Assembly: GCF_002086285.1 (NCBI RefSeq)
Contig: NZ_MVHU01000017.1
Coordinates: 32,588-96,587 of the forward strand
Source of the DNA: Mycolicibacter kumamotonensis
Lineage (GTDB): Bacteria; Actinomycetota; Actinomycetes; Mycobacteriales; Mycobacteriaceae
DNA: 64,000 nt
Direction of reading: 5' to 3'
The translations under genes and the position numbers were made by a program. The notes below the pieces were generated by a model. It was not told the origin of the DNA. It ran no database searches and worked only from the letters and a program-made list of their open reading frames with translations. Positions 53,540-62,150 of the stretch are shown here, one piece after another (within the stretch, counting starts at the first letter, position 1; each line of letters begins with the position of its first letter).

Positions 53540-54511
53540 ATGAGAGAGCGTCCTCGCCGGCTGCGTTCCACCCCGGCGCTGCGCCGATTGGTGGCCCAGA
53601 CCTCGCTGGAGCCGCGGCACCTGGTGCTGCCGATGTTCGTCGCCGACGGCATCGATGAGCCCAGGCCGATAACCTCTATGCCCGGTGTCTACCAGCACAC
53701 CCGGGAGTCGTTGCGCACCGCGGCCGCTGACGCGGTGGCCGCCGGCGTGGGTGGCCTGATGCTGTTCGGGGTTCCGGCGGAGGCGGATAAGGACAGCACG
53801 GGTTCGGCGGGCACCGACCCCGGCGGGATCCTCAACCGCGCGCTGCGCGACCTGGCCGCCGACCTCGGGGATGCCACCGTGCTGATGGCAGACACCTGCC
53901 TGGACGAATTCACCGACCACGGCCACTGCGGGGTGCTCGACGAACGGGGCCGGGTGGATAACGACGCCACCGTGGCCCGCTACGTGGAACTGGCTGTGGC
54001 GCAAGCTGATTCCGGTGCCCACGTGGTGAGCCCCAGTGGCATGATGGACGGTCAGGTCGCCGCCATCCGCGACGGGCTGGACGCCGCGGGCCGCAGCGAC
54101 ACCGTGATACTGGCGTATGCGGCGAAGTTCGCGTCGGCGTTCTACGGCCCGTTCCGCGACGCCGTCTCCTCCAGCCTGGAGGGGGACCGCCGCACCTATC
54201 AGCAGGAGCCCGGCAACGCCCGGGAGGCGTTGCGCGAGGTCACCATCGACCTCGCCGAGGGCGCCGACATCGTGATGGTCAAGCCCGCCATGGGCTATCT
54301 GGACGTGATCGCGGCCGCGGCGCAGCTGTCCCCGGTGCCGGTCGCCGCCTACCAGGTGTCCGGCGAATACGCGATGATCGCGGCGGCCGCCGCCAACGGC
54401 TGGGTCGACGGGCGGGCCGCCGCACTGGAGTCGCTGATCGGGATCCGGCGCGCCGGGGCCGACATCGTGCTGAGCTACTGGGCGGCCGAAGCGGCCGGCT
54501 GGCTGAAATGA
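53540..54511 (+). CDS. hemB: Delta-aminolevulinic acid dehydratase HemB
   Basis: A 323-residue enzyme joining two 5-aminolevulinate molecules into porphobilinogen. The Schiff-base lysines are in AAKFASAFYGPFRDA and VMVKPAMGYLDV. The metal loop reads DTCLDEFTDHGHCGVL with Cys120, Asp122 and Cys130, so one of the three zinc cysteines of the E. coli type is Asp here; mixed Zn/Mg use cannot be settled by eye. It overlaps the next gene by 4 bp. Confidence 0.96.
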   Translation: MRERPRRLRSTPALRRLVAQTSLEPRHLVLPMFVADGIDEPRPITSMPGVYQHTRESLRTAAADAVAAGVGGLMLFGVPAEADKDSTGSAGTDPGGILNRALRDLAADLGDATVLMADTCLDEFTDHGHCGVLDERGRVDNDATVARYVELAVAQADSGAHVVSPSGMMDGQVAAIRDGLDAAGRSDTVILAYAAKFASAFYGPFRDAVSSSLEGDRRTYQQEPGNAREALREVTIDLAEGADIVMVKPAMGYLDVIAAAAQLSPVPVAAYQVSGEYAMIAAAAANGWVDGRAAALESLIGIRRAGADIVLSYWAAEAAGWLK

Positions 54512-54948
54512 CCGGGCCGCAGATCGGGTCGCAGCCACCGGCCGCGACCCGCCCCGCCCGTCCGGCGGACGTCGACACCGGGTTCTGGCTGTGGCTGACC
54601 GCCCTGCCGCTGATGACGACCGGATACGTGGTGGGTCTACTGGCGTCGCCGGAGATCACCATGATGCCGGTGACCTACCCGATCGTGGCGCTGACCGCGC
54701 TGGTGGTGGTCGTGGTGGTGGCGACCTTCCTGATGCTGATGCGCTCGGGGTACCGCTGGGCCCGCACCGGGTTGACCGGCGGTGGGATCGCCTCGGTGGT
54801 GTACGCGATAAGCGGTCTGGCGCACGCCGATGCGCGGCCGGCGGTCGCGGTCACCCTGGCCGTCACCGGCATCGTCGGTTCGGTGCTGATCGCCGCGGGG
54901 ACCTTCCTGCTGCACCGCCAAGACGCCCAGGAGTACTTCACCCGGTAG
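54508..54948 (+). CDS. Four-helix membrane protein (Rv0513-like)
   Basis: A 146-residue protein with a ~25-residue Pro-rich N-terminus and four predicted membrane helices (LWLTALPLMTTGYVVGLLA, YPIVALTALVVVVVVATFLM, GIASVVYAISGLA, VTLAVTGIVGSVLIAAGTFL), ending in a charged tail. It starts at an ATG overlapping the hemB stop (ATGA), so it is coupled to haem synthesis genes. No known family function; a role linked to haem is only suggested by position. Confidence 0.82.
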   Translation: MTGPQIGSQPPAATRPARPADVDTGFWLWLTALPLMTTGYVVGLLASPEITMMPVTYPIVALTALVVVVVVATFLMLMRSGYRWARTGLTGGGIASVVYAISGLAHADARPAVAVTLAVTGIVGSVLIAAGTFLLHRQDAQEYFTR

Positions 54949-54993
54949 CCGGTTCAGCCGGTGTCGCCCGGTCACCGACGGCAGACTGGGGTG

Positions 54994-55998
54994 ATGGATC
55001 CGGTGGAGGCACTGCGCCAGATCGCGTTCTACAAGGACCGGGCCCGCGAGGACCCGCGTCGGGTGATGGCCTACCGTCGCGCCGCCGACGTCGTCGAGGC
55101 GCTGGATGACGGCGAGCGACACCGCCACGGAGTGGCCGAGAGCTGGCAGTCCCTGCCGGGCATCGGACCCAAGACCGCCGCAGTGATCGCGCAAGCCTGG
55201 GCCGGCGCTGAGCCCGACACCCTGGCGCGGTTGCGCGACGAGGCGGCGGATCTGGGTGGGGAGGTGTTGCGGTCGGCGTTGCGCGGGGACCTGCATCTGC
55301 ACTCGAACTGGTCGGACGGCTCGGCGCCGATCGAGGAGATGATGGCTACCGCCGTGGCGCTGGGGCATGACTACTGCGCATTGACCGACCATTCCCCGCG
55401 GCTGACCATCGCCAAAGGGCTCTCACCGCAGCGGTTACGCGACCAGCTGGAGGTGATCGACGGGCTGCGGGAGCGCTTTGCGCCGCTGCGGATCCTGACC
55501 GGCATCGAGGTCGACATCCTCGACGACGGCAGCCTTGATCAGGAGGAGGGGTTGCTGGAGCGCCTCGATGTCGTGGTGGCCAGTGTGCACTCCAAGCTGG
55601 CGATGGAGCCGGGCGCGATGACGCGGCGGATGGTGCGCGCGGTCGGTAATCCGCGGGTCAAGGTGCTGGGGCACTGCACAGGGCGGCTTGTGACGGGTGG
55701 ACGCGGCCGGCGGCCGGAGTCGCGGTTCGATGCTGAGGCGGTGTTCACCGCCTGCCGGGAGCACAACACCGCAGTGGAGATCAACTGCCGCCCGGAACGA
55801 CGCGACCCACCAACCCGACTGCTGCATCTCGCGCACGAGTTGGGCTGTCTGTTCAGCATCGACACGGATGCACACGCCCCCGGCCAGCTCGACTTCCTCG
55901 GCTTCGGCGCCCAGCGCGCGCTTGACGCCGGAATTGCGCCCGAGCGGATCGTCAACACCTGGCCGGCCGAGGCGTTGCTGGCCTGGGCGACGGCCTGA
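54994..55998 (+). CDS. PHP-domain phosphoesterase with HhH segment (PolX-like, without polymerase domain)
   Basis: A 334-residue protein. The N-terminal ~95 residues are helical with a helix-hairpin-helix DNA-binding motif (LPGIGPKTAAVIAQAW), as at the start of family X polymerases. A complete PHP domain follows with the metal ligands in GDLHLHSNWSDG, ALTDHSPRL, GIEVDILDDG, VASVHSKLAM, LGHCTGRL and SIDTDAHA. The nucleotidyltransferase core that normally lies between these parts in bacterial PolX is missing. It may be a 3'-5' exonuclease or phosphatase in DNA repair. The ATG at 54994 follows ACTGGGGTG. Confidence 0.85.
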   Translation: MDPVEALRQIAFYKDRAREDPRRVMAYRRAADVVEALDDGERHRHGVAESWQSLPGIGPKTAAVIAQAWAGAEPDTLARLRDEAADLGGEVLRSALRGDLHLHSNWSDGSAPIEEMMATAVALGHDYCALTDHSPRLTIAKGLSPQRLRDQLEVIDGLRERFAPLRILTGIEVDILDDGSLDQEEGLLERLDVVVASVHSKLAMEPGAMTRRMVRAVGNPRVKVLGHCTGRLVTGGRGRRPESRFDAEAVFTACREHNTAVEINCRPERRDPPTRLLHLAHELGCLFSIDTDAHAPGQLDFLGFGAQRALDAGIAPERIVNTWPAEALLAWATA

Positions 55999-56058
55999 GA
56001 GTCCGGGTGAAAGATCCGCCGCTTTTCGCCTAGCGGCGCCGCGTTAGGCTGACCCGAC

Positions 56059-56613
56059 ATGTCTGAACCCGAGCCGAGCGCGCAACCCGCACCGCTATTC
56101 TTCGAATGCGGTGCCAGCTGGTATTGGGTGCTGTTCGGCCCGGTCGCGGCGGGACTGCTGATGCTGATCCAGAACTCCGGCGGCTACGGGTTCCAGCCGG
56201 TGATTCCCCTGGTCTTGATGGCGATGGTCTCGGCCATGCTGGCCATCCAGGTGAAGGCGGCCCGTATCCACACCTCCGTCGAGCTGACCGCGACCACCCT
56301 GCGACAGGGCACCGAAACCCTGCGGCTCGCCGACATCGTGATGATCTACCCCGAGCCCAAGCGGGCCACCGGCTGGGGCAAACCGCCACCGGAGAAGTGG
56401 CAGGCGGCCCGGGCGCTGGGCGAGCTGAGCGGGGTACCGCGCCGCCGGACGGGCATCGGGTTGCGCCTGGTCGGGCGGCGCACGGTGCAGGCCTGGGCGC
56501 GCGATCACCGCAGGCTACGGGCGGCGCTGGCCGAGCTGATCCCCGAGGCGGTTCCACCAGGCGACCTAGTCGAACCGGATCACGACGACGACGCCGAAGA
56601 ATCGGCATGGTGA
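56059..56613 (+). CDS. DUF3093-like membrane protein
   Basis: A 184-residue protein with two adjacent membrane helices (about 21-40, WYWVLFGPVAAGLLMLI, and 46-66, VIPLVLMAMVSAMLAIQV), followed by a cytoplasmic domain with SVELTATTLRQGTETLRLADI, GVPRRRTGIGLRLVGRRTVQ and ARDHRRLRAALAEL, resembling a PH-like DUF3093 fold. The C-terminus is acidic. It overlaps the next small membrane protein gene by 7 bp. Function unknown. Confidence 0.78.
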   Translation: MSEPEPSAQPAPLFFECGASWYWVLFGPVAAGLLMLIQNSGGYGFQPVIPLVLMAMVSAMLAIQVKAARIHTSVELTATTLRQGTETLRLADIVMIYPEPKRATGWGKPPPEKWQAARALGELSGVPRRRTGIGLRLVGRRTVQAWARDHRRLRAALAELIPEAVPPGDLVEPDHDDDAEESAW

Positions 56614-56894
56614 GGGCCGCGATCATCCGGGCGATCGCCGAGCTGATTCTGGCCGGGGCCGCGGCGGTGGGATGCGCGGTGAGCTGGCTCAACGTGCGGT
56701 ACCTGGTGCTGGTCGCGCCGGTGATCGACGGTGAGCCGGCCACCGCGTCGGTGACCTACCACCCGCGGATGTTGCTGCTGGTGCTGCTGTTGGCGACGGC
56801 GGCCGGGGTGCTGGCCGTCGTCGGTGCGGCCAGGCTGCGCAGGGCGCGCCGCAGAACGCCCATATACCCGGTGGGGGTATCATCGGCGGGGTGA
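56607..56894 (+). CDS. Small two-helix membrane protein (Rv0514-like)
   Basis: A 95-residue protein with two hydrophobic segments (AIAELILAGAAAVGCAVSWL and MLLLVLLLATAAGVLAVVGA) separated by a ~25-residue loop with PVIDGEPATASVTYHP, and an arginine-rich C-terminus. The ATG at 56607 overlaps the preceding stop, with GTG at 56610 as an alternative. It overlaps the copper ATPase start by 4 bp (GTGA), and the CsoR-type operator lies within its last codons. Confidence 0.8.
   Translation: MVRAAIIRAIAELILAGAAAVGCAVSWLNVRYLVLVAPVIDGEPATASVTYHPRMLLLVLLLATAAGVLAVVGAARLRRARRRTPIYPVGVSSAG
56864..56880 (+). promoter_or_regulatory. CsoR-type copper-responsive operator
   Basis: ATACCCGGTGGGGGTAT reads as TACCC-GGTGG-GGGTA with one extra matched A/T pair on each side, the 5-5-5 pattern of CsoR-family operators. 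It ends 10 bp before the GTG of the copper ATPase and lies inside the upstream coding sequence. Binding of apo-CsoR here would block transcription of the ATPase until Cu(I) rises. No csoR gene is present in the window, so regulation would be from a distant locus. Confidence 0.72.
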
Positions 56895-59026
56895 TCACCA
56901 CCGACCTGGAACTGCAGGGAATGACGTGTGCGTCGTGCGCGACGCGAGTGGAGCGCGCATTGAGCGCGCTCGACGGGGTTCATGCCACGGTGAACCTGGC
57001 GGTCGAACGCGCCCACGTCGAACACGACGCGAGCGTCTCGGTCGACGACTTGCTGCGGGCCGTCGAATCCGTCGGCTATCAGGCCGCGGTGATCGGCGCG
57101 GCGCATGAGCACCCGGGTGGGCACGCCGGACATACCGATGTGCCGGCTGCGCAGCTGCGTCCCCGGCTGATCGGCTCGACGCTGCTGGCCATCCCCGTGG
57201 TGGCGCTGTCGATGGTGATGGCCTGGCAGTTCGGCGGCTGGGAATGGGTGGCGTTCGCGCTGACCACTCCGATCGTGACGTGGGGCGGCTATCCGTTCCA
57301 CCGCGTCGCGGTGCGCAACGCCCTCCATCGTGCCGCCACCATGGACACCCTGGTATCGCTGGGCACGCTGGCGGCCTACCTGTGGTCGGTGGTCGCGGTG
57401 CTCACCGGCTCGGGTCACCTGTATTTCGAGGTGGCCGCCGTCGTCACCGTCTTCCTGCTGGCCGGACGCTACGCCGAGTCGCACGCCAAACGCTCGGCGG
57501 GCGCGGCGCTGCGCGAATTGCTGGAACTGGGGGCCAAGGACGCCGCGGTGATGCGGCGCGGCGACGACGGCCTCAAGGAGATCCGGGTGCCGATCGCCGA
57601 GCTACGGGTCGGCGACGTCATCGTGGTCCGGCCGGGGGAGCGGGTCGCCACCGACGGCGTCGTCATCGACGGCAGCACCGCGCTGGACACCTCGGCGATG
57701 ACCGGCGAAGCGCTGCCCGTCGACGTGGGAGTCGGTGCCGACGTGCTGGGCGGCTCTCTCAACACCACCGGGCTGGTGCTGGTCCGGGCCACCAAGGTGG
57801 GCGCCGACACCCAACTGGCCCGGATGGCCAAGCTGGTCACCGACGCCCAGGCCGGCAAGGCGTCGATCCAGCGGCTGGCCGACCGGGTATCGGCGGTGTT
57901 CGTTCCGGTGGTGCTGGTGATCGCGGCGCTCACCCTGGCCGGGTGGCTGCTGGCCGGGCAGGCCAGCGCGGCGGCGTTCACCGCGGCCGTCGCGGTGCTG
58001 ATCATCGCCTGCCCGTGCGCGCTGGGGCTGGCCACCCCGACCGCCATCCTGGTCGGCACCGGCCGCGGCGCTCAGCTGGGCATCTTGATCAAGAACCCGC
58101 AGATCCTGGAGGCCGTCAAGGACATCGACACCGTGGTGCTGGACAAGACCGGCACGGTCACCACCGGTGTGATGACCGTCGGCGGGCTGGCGGTAAACCG
58201 CGGGGAGGACCCCGACACCGTGCTGGCGCGCGCCGCCGCGGTCGAGTCCGGCTCCGAGCACCCGATCGCCGCGGCCATCGTCGCCGGAGCGAAAGCGGCC
58301 GGGCTTCCGATCGGCCGGGTGACCGAGTTCGCCAGCCGACCCGGCCACGGCGTGTCCGGGGTGGTCGACGGGGTACGCGTCGAGGTCACCCGGTCGGCCG
58401 CCGCGCACGAGACCGGCACGGCCGTCGAGGTGGTCTGGGACGGCCGGGAGCGCGGGACGATCACGCTGACCGACACCGTCCGGCCCACCAGCGCCGCCGC
58501 GGTTGCCGAACTAAAGGCCATGGGCATCACACCGGTGCTGCTCACCGGCGACGGCGCGGCGGTGGCGCGCAAGGTGGCCGGGGAGGTCGGGATCGACCCC
58601 GCCGACGTCATCGCCGATGTGCTGCCCACGGACAAGGCCGACGCCGTCAAGAAGCTGCAGGCGCAGGGCCGGCGGGTGGCGATGGTCGGCGACGGCGTCA
58701 ACGACTCGGTGGCACTGGCCACCGCCGACATCGGTATGGCGATGGGCACCGGCACCGACGCCGCCATCGAGGCCGGTGACCTGACCCTGGTGCGCGGTGA
58801 CCTCTCCACGGTTCCGACCGCGCTGCGGCTCTCGGCGCGGACGCTACGCATCATCCGGCAAAACCTGGTCTGGGCGTTCGGTTACAACGTCGCCGCGATT
58901 CCGCTGGCGGCGGCCGGGCTGCTCAACCCGATGATCGCGGGCGCGGCGATGGCCGCCTCGTCGGTTCTGGTGGTGACGAACAGCCTGCGGCTGCGGGCGT
59001 TCTCGGCCGGGCGAAGGAGCGCTTAG
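56891..59026 (+). CDS. Copper-exporting P1B-type ATPase (CtpA/CtpB/CtpV family)
   Basis: A 711-residue Cu(I) pump. The N-terminal metal-binding domain has GMTCASCATRVERAL with Cys13 and Cys16. A short His-rich linker (HEHPGGHAGHTD) follows, then the P1B core: the TGEA actuator loop (SAMTGEALPV), the membrane CPC motif (Cys374-Pro-Cys376, CPCALGLATPTA), phosphorylated Asp418 in DKTGTVTT, the HP motif GSEHPIAAAI, GDGVNDSVALATADIG and the final helices with NLVWAFGYNVAAIPLAA. CPC marks Cu(I) rather than Zn or Co. The start overlaps the preceding gene by 4 bp. The CsoR-type site just upstream supports copper control. Confidence 0.95.
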   Translation: MITTDLELQGMTCASCATRVERALSALDGVHATVNLAVERAHVEHDASVSVDDLLRAVESVGYQAAVIGAAHEHPGGHAGHTDVPAAQLRPRLIGSTLLAIPVVALSMVMAWQFGGWEWVAFALTTPIVTWGGYPFHRVAVRNALHRAATMDTLVSLGTLAAYLWSVVAVLTGSGHLYFEVAAVVTVFLLAGRYAESHAKRSAGAALRELLELGAKDAAVMRRGDDGLKEIRVPIAELRVGDVIVVRPGERVATDGVVIDGSTALDTSAMTGEALPVDVGVGADVLGGSLNTTGLVLVRATKVGADTQLARMAKLVTDAQAGKASIQRLADRVSAVFVPVVLVIAALTLAGWLLAGQASAAAFTAAVAVLIIACPCALGLATPTAILVGTGRGAQLGILIKNPQILEAVKDIDTVVLDKTGTVTTGVMTVGGLAVNRGEDPDTVLARAAAVESGSEHPIAAAIVAGAKAAGLPIGRVTEFASRPGHGVSGVVDGVRVEVTRSAAAHETGTAVEVVWDGRERGTITLTDTVRPTSAAAVAELKAMGITPVLLTGDGAAVARKVAGEVGIDPADVIADVLPTDKADAVKKLQAQGRRVAMVGDGVNDSVALATADIGMAMGTGTDAAIEAGDLTLVRGDLSTVPTALRLSARTLRIIRQNLVWAFGYNVAAIPLAAAGLLNPMIAGAAMAASSVLVVTNSLRLRAFSAGRRSA

Positions 59027-59066
59027 CCGAGGATCGGCCGGCCCTGGCTTTCGGGATCGGGAGGGA

Positions 59067-59897
59067 TCAGGACGCCAGCCAGGCCAACTCGGCCGGCAGC
59101 TGCCCCCGCCAGTAGGTCACGTCGTGGCCGCCCGGCGAGAACCCGCCCGCCGGACGCGGATTCAACTGGCCGACAAAGTGGTTGGTCGCGTAGTAGAAGC
59201 TGTCCGAGGTGCCGCAGTCGACCCGCAGCGGGATCGGCGCGAGCTGCGGCGCCAGGCTGAAAGCAGAGTTCGTCCGCCAGTCGTCGACGCTGTCGAACGC
59301 GCCGGCGGGCGCACCGAAGTAGGTCATGTAGATCGCCGGGCTGATCGCGCAGATGCCGGCGGTGCGGGCCGGACCCAGCCGGGTGCCCAGCAGCATCGCG
59401 CCGTAGCCGCCCATCGACCAGCCCATGAACGCGACCCGCGAGGTATCGATGCCCTTGTCGGCCAGCATCGGGATCAGCTCGTTGCACACCATCGCCCCGG
59501 AGTCCTGGCCCGAGCTGTGCGGCCGCCAGTAGGTGTTGCCGCCGTCGACGGCCACCACCGCGAACGGTGGCCGACCCGAGGCGGTCAGCTTCGCCAGCTC
59601 CTCTTCGACACCGAGATCCATCACCCAGGCCGCATCGCCGTCCTTGCAGTGCAGGGCGATCACCGGCCGCAGCGGCGCGGTCTGTCCGGGCGGCCGGGCG
59701 ATGATCCAGTTGGTCTCCACCCCGCCGCGGGCCGCGGACACGAATGACCCGGACTCGCGGGTGGGGTAGGCGTTGCCGGTGGCCCGCGACTTCGCCGAGA
59801 GCAGCGCGCCCGGCCCGAACAGGCTCGCGGCGCCGGCGGCACCGACCCCGAGGCGCAAAGCAGCCCGGCGGGTCAAATCAGCCATGACAGCCATCAT
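59067..59897 (-). CDS. Tat-exported alpha/beta-hydrolase (esterase family)
   Basis: A 276-residue secreted hydrolase. The N-terminus carries a twin-arginine signal (LTRRAALRLGVGAAGAASLF). The mature part has the nucleophile elbow GWSMGGYGAML, an acid in VDCGTSDSFYY and His in SPGGHDVTYWRGQL, the set expected for the esterase-D/antigen-85-like group. Three in-frame ATGs (59897, 59894, 59885) are possible; the last gives the most compact signal peptide. Whether it acts on lipids, carbohydrate esters or mycolates is not shown. It is convergent with the copper ATPase gene. Confidence 0.85.
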   Translation of the reverse strand: MMAVMADLTRRAALRLGVGAAGAASLFGPGALLSAKSRATGNAYPTRESGSFVSAARGGVETNWIIARPPGQTAPLRPVIALHCKDGDAAWVMDLGVEEELAKLTASGRPPFAVVAVDGGNTYWRPHSSGQDSGAMVCNELIPMLADKGIDTSRVAFMGWSMGGYGAMLLGTRLGPARTAGICAISPAIYMTYFGAPAGAFDSVDDWRTNSAFSLAPQLAPIPLRVDCGTSDSFYYATNHFVGQLNPRPAGGFSPGGHDVTYWRGQLPAELAWLAS

Positions 59898-59942
59898 CTC
59901 GTGCCCGTGCGCGCCGGTCGGACAGGCACGCCGCAGTGACGG

Positions 59943-60938
59943 TCAGGTTGATGCGGGTTCGCCTGTGCCGTCAGGAGTCGGTGGGCTGCCGAACTGCCGG
60001 CGGAACGCCTCCACGGTGTAGCTCACCACGGTCGCCTCGTGAGGCGCGCGGACCGTGGCCGAGCGGGGGATACGAACCATCGGCCCGAGCTGGCCGGCGT
60101 AGTTGTCCGGTTTGCCGATCTTGAGCAGGCCCCCGCCGGCATCCGAGGACTCCGGCGCGATCTCCACCTCGCCCTCGGTGACGACGTAGATCAGGTCCTC
60201 CACGGTGCCGTGTTCCAGCAGTACCGCGCCGGGCCCCAGCCGGACCGGCGCCTGCTGGGCGCGCGCCGGGGCGGGCGCCGCGGTCGGCGACAGCTGGATG
60301 ACGATGTCGGCCAGCGGCACGATCCGGGTGTCGTGGGTGGCCACCACCACGACGCGGTCACCGGCGGCGAGCACCCGCAGCAGCTGCACCACTTCGCCTG
60401 CCCGGACGAAGTCCAGCTGCGCGGTGGGCTCGTCGGCCAGGATCAGCGGCGGGTCCAGGGCCAGGGCACGGGCCACCGCTACCCGCTGCTGCTGACCGCC
60501 GCTGAGCTGCCCGGGCCGGTGATGAGTCCGGTCGGCCAGGCCGACCCGGGTGAGCAGGTCGCGGGCGCGTTCCTGGGCGGACCACTGCGTCCACCCGGCC
60601 GCCCACATCGGCACCATCACGTTCTCCAGCGCGGTCAGGCTCGGGACCAGGTTGAACGCCTGAAACACGATGCCGACGGTGCGGCGCCGGTAGGAGGTGA
60701 TCTCGCGGCGGCTCAGCCCGGTCACCTCGGTGGCGCCGAACCGGATCTCGCCGCTGGTCGGGCTCAGGATGCCGCCCAGACACGACAGCAGCGTGGTCTT
60801 CCCGCACCCGCTGGGCCCGAGCACCACCACCAGCGATCCGGCCGGAATCTCGAGGCTCAGGCCGTGGATGGGGCGGATCGGTTCCCCGCTGCCGGTGGCG
60901 TATTCGATGACCAGATCCTTGATCCGCAGATCGCCCAT
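59943..60938 (-). CDS. ABC ATPase fused to a cyclic-nucleotide-binding-like domain (Rv0073-like)
   Basis: A 331-residue protein. The N-terminal ~215 residues are a LolD/MacB-type ATPase with [36 protein letters not shown] and VATHDTRIV. An Ala/Pro linker ([15 protein letters not shown]) leads to a ~95-residue domain resembling the CRP beta-roll: [30 protein letters not shown] and [18 protein letters not shown]. That last stretch matches the phosphate-binding cassette of cNMP sensors (GELgxxxxxxRsAtv), although the Glu of GEL reads Gln. The fusion suggests ligand-gated transport. It is encoded 3 bp downstream of its permease. Confidence 0.88.
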   Translation of the reverse strand: MGDLRIKDLVIEYATGSGEPIRPIHGLSLEIPAGSLVVVLGPSGCGKTTLLSCLGGILSPTSGEIRFGATEVTGLSRREITSYRRRTVGIVFQAFNLVPSLTALENVMVPMWAAGWTQWSAQERARDLLTRVGLADRTHHRPGQLSGGQQQRVAVARALALDPPLILADEPTAQLDFVRAGEVVQLLRVLAAGDRVVVVATHDTRIVPLADIVIQLSPTAAPAPARAQQAPVRLGPGAVLLEHGTVEDLIYVVTEGEVEIAPESSDAGGGLLKIGKPDNYAGQLGPMVRIPRSATVRAPHEATVVSYTVEAFRRQFGSPPTPDGTGEPAST

Positions 60939-60941
60939 GTC

Positions 60942-61991
60942 TTAGGGCCCCCCGAACGCCAGCACCGGGTCGACCGCCACCGCGTGGCGCAGGCCCGCCA
61001 GGCTGGCCAGCAGGCCGATGCCGAGCGCGGTCAGCATCAGCAGGGCGAACGACGACGCGGTCACCGCCACCAACATCGGAAACAGTGGACCGATCGCGAC
61101 CGCGAGTATCCCGCCGAGCACCGCCGCGGCCACCGCCACGACCACCGCCTGCAGCGCCAGCCCGGCCAGCACCATCCAGGTCGTGACGCCCAGCGCCTTG
61201 AACACCGCGAAGTCGCGGGTGCGCTCCAGCGCCGACAGATAGATCAACGAACCCACGATCAGCGCGGCGACGCCCCACAGCAGCACCGACATGTACGACA
61301 GCGCCATCTGCGCCCCGGCCAGCGGCCGCACCATGTCGTCGACGGCCGCGGCCCGGTCGACCACCCGGTAGCCCTCGGGCACCTCCGCCGGGGTACCCCG
61401 CAAACCGATCGCCGAGGCCACCGGCTGCCCGGAGTACATCAGTCGCTGCGCGCCCGCCACGGTCAGAAAGCCGTTGGGTTGGCCGGCCAGCGTCGTCGAC
61501 TTCTCCACCAGCCCGACGATCCGCAGTTTGTCCGCGCCCAGTTCGATCTCGTCGCCGACGGCGCGTTTGAGCGTGGTGGACATCGCGATCTCATTCGGCT
61601 CGGTCGGCGCGCGCCCCGCGGTGAGCGGCGGCATCGCGGCCTTGGGGACCCCGTAGATGTTCACGTTCTGCGGCGATTCGCCGTCCTGCAGGATGGTGTT
61701 GCCGTAGACCACCGGCAGCGCTGCCTCGACACCGGAGATCCCGGCGACATCGCCCGCCTCTTTCTGCGGGAACCGCGAGGAACCCATGAACGGACCGACC
61801 GCGGCCGTCTGGATCAGGTAGCTGTCGATGCCCAGGGAATCGACCACATGCTCGGCCTCGACCCGGAAGCCGTGGGTCAGCCCGGCGAGCACCAGGGTCA
61901 GCGCAAAGACCATCGCCGTGCCGACGGCGGCAACGATGAACCGCCGCAGCCGCCACTGCAGATCGCGCAAGGCGGTCATCAGCATCCGCAC
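60942..61991 (-). CDS. FtsX-type ABC permease (Rv0072-like)
   Basis: A 349-residue membrane protein: an N-terminal anchor ([21 protein letters not shown]), an extracytoplasmic domain (~200 residues, including [20 protein letters not shown]), and three C-terminal helices ([61 protein letters not shown]) ending in [13 protein letters not shown]. Its length equals that of Rv0072. It pairs with the ATPase-cNMP fusion 3 bp downstream. The substrate is unknown; FtsX-type systems often work mechanically on envelope lipids or proteins. Confidence 0.88.
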   Translation of the reverse strand: MRMLMTALRDLQWRLRRFIVAAVGTAMVFALTLVLAGLTHGFRVEAEHVVDSLGIDSYLIQTAAVGPFMGSSRFPQKEAGDVAGISGVEAALPVVYGNTILQDGESPQNVNIYGVPKAAMPPLTAGRAPTEPNEIAMSTTLKRAVGDEIELGADKLRIVGLVEKSTTLAGQPNGFLTVAGAQRLMYSGQPVASAIGLRGTPAEVPEGYRVVDRAAAVDDMVRPLAGAQMALSYMSVLLWGVAALIVGSLIYLSALERTRDFAVFKALGVTTWMVLAGLALQAVVVAVAAAVLGGILAVAIGPLFPMLVAVTASSFALLMLTALGIGLLASLAGLRHAVAVDPVLAFGGP

Positions 61992-62150
61992 GCGCGCATG
62001 TTATCGCAGCGTGCGGCCGCGACCACTATCGCGGCGGGTGGGCCGGACCCGCCTCGGCAAATCCGGAATCGCAGGCCACCGGGGTGGTTATCGGCTACAA
62101 ATACACACACGCCGTTTTTTGTCGGCCGGTGCCCAGGGAGGGGGTCGGTG

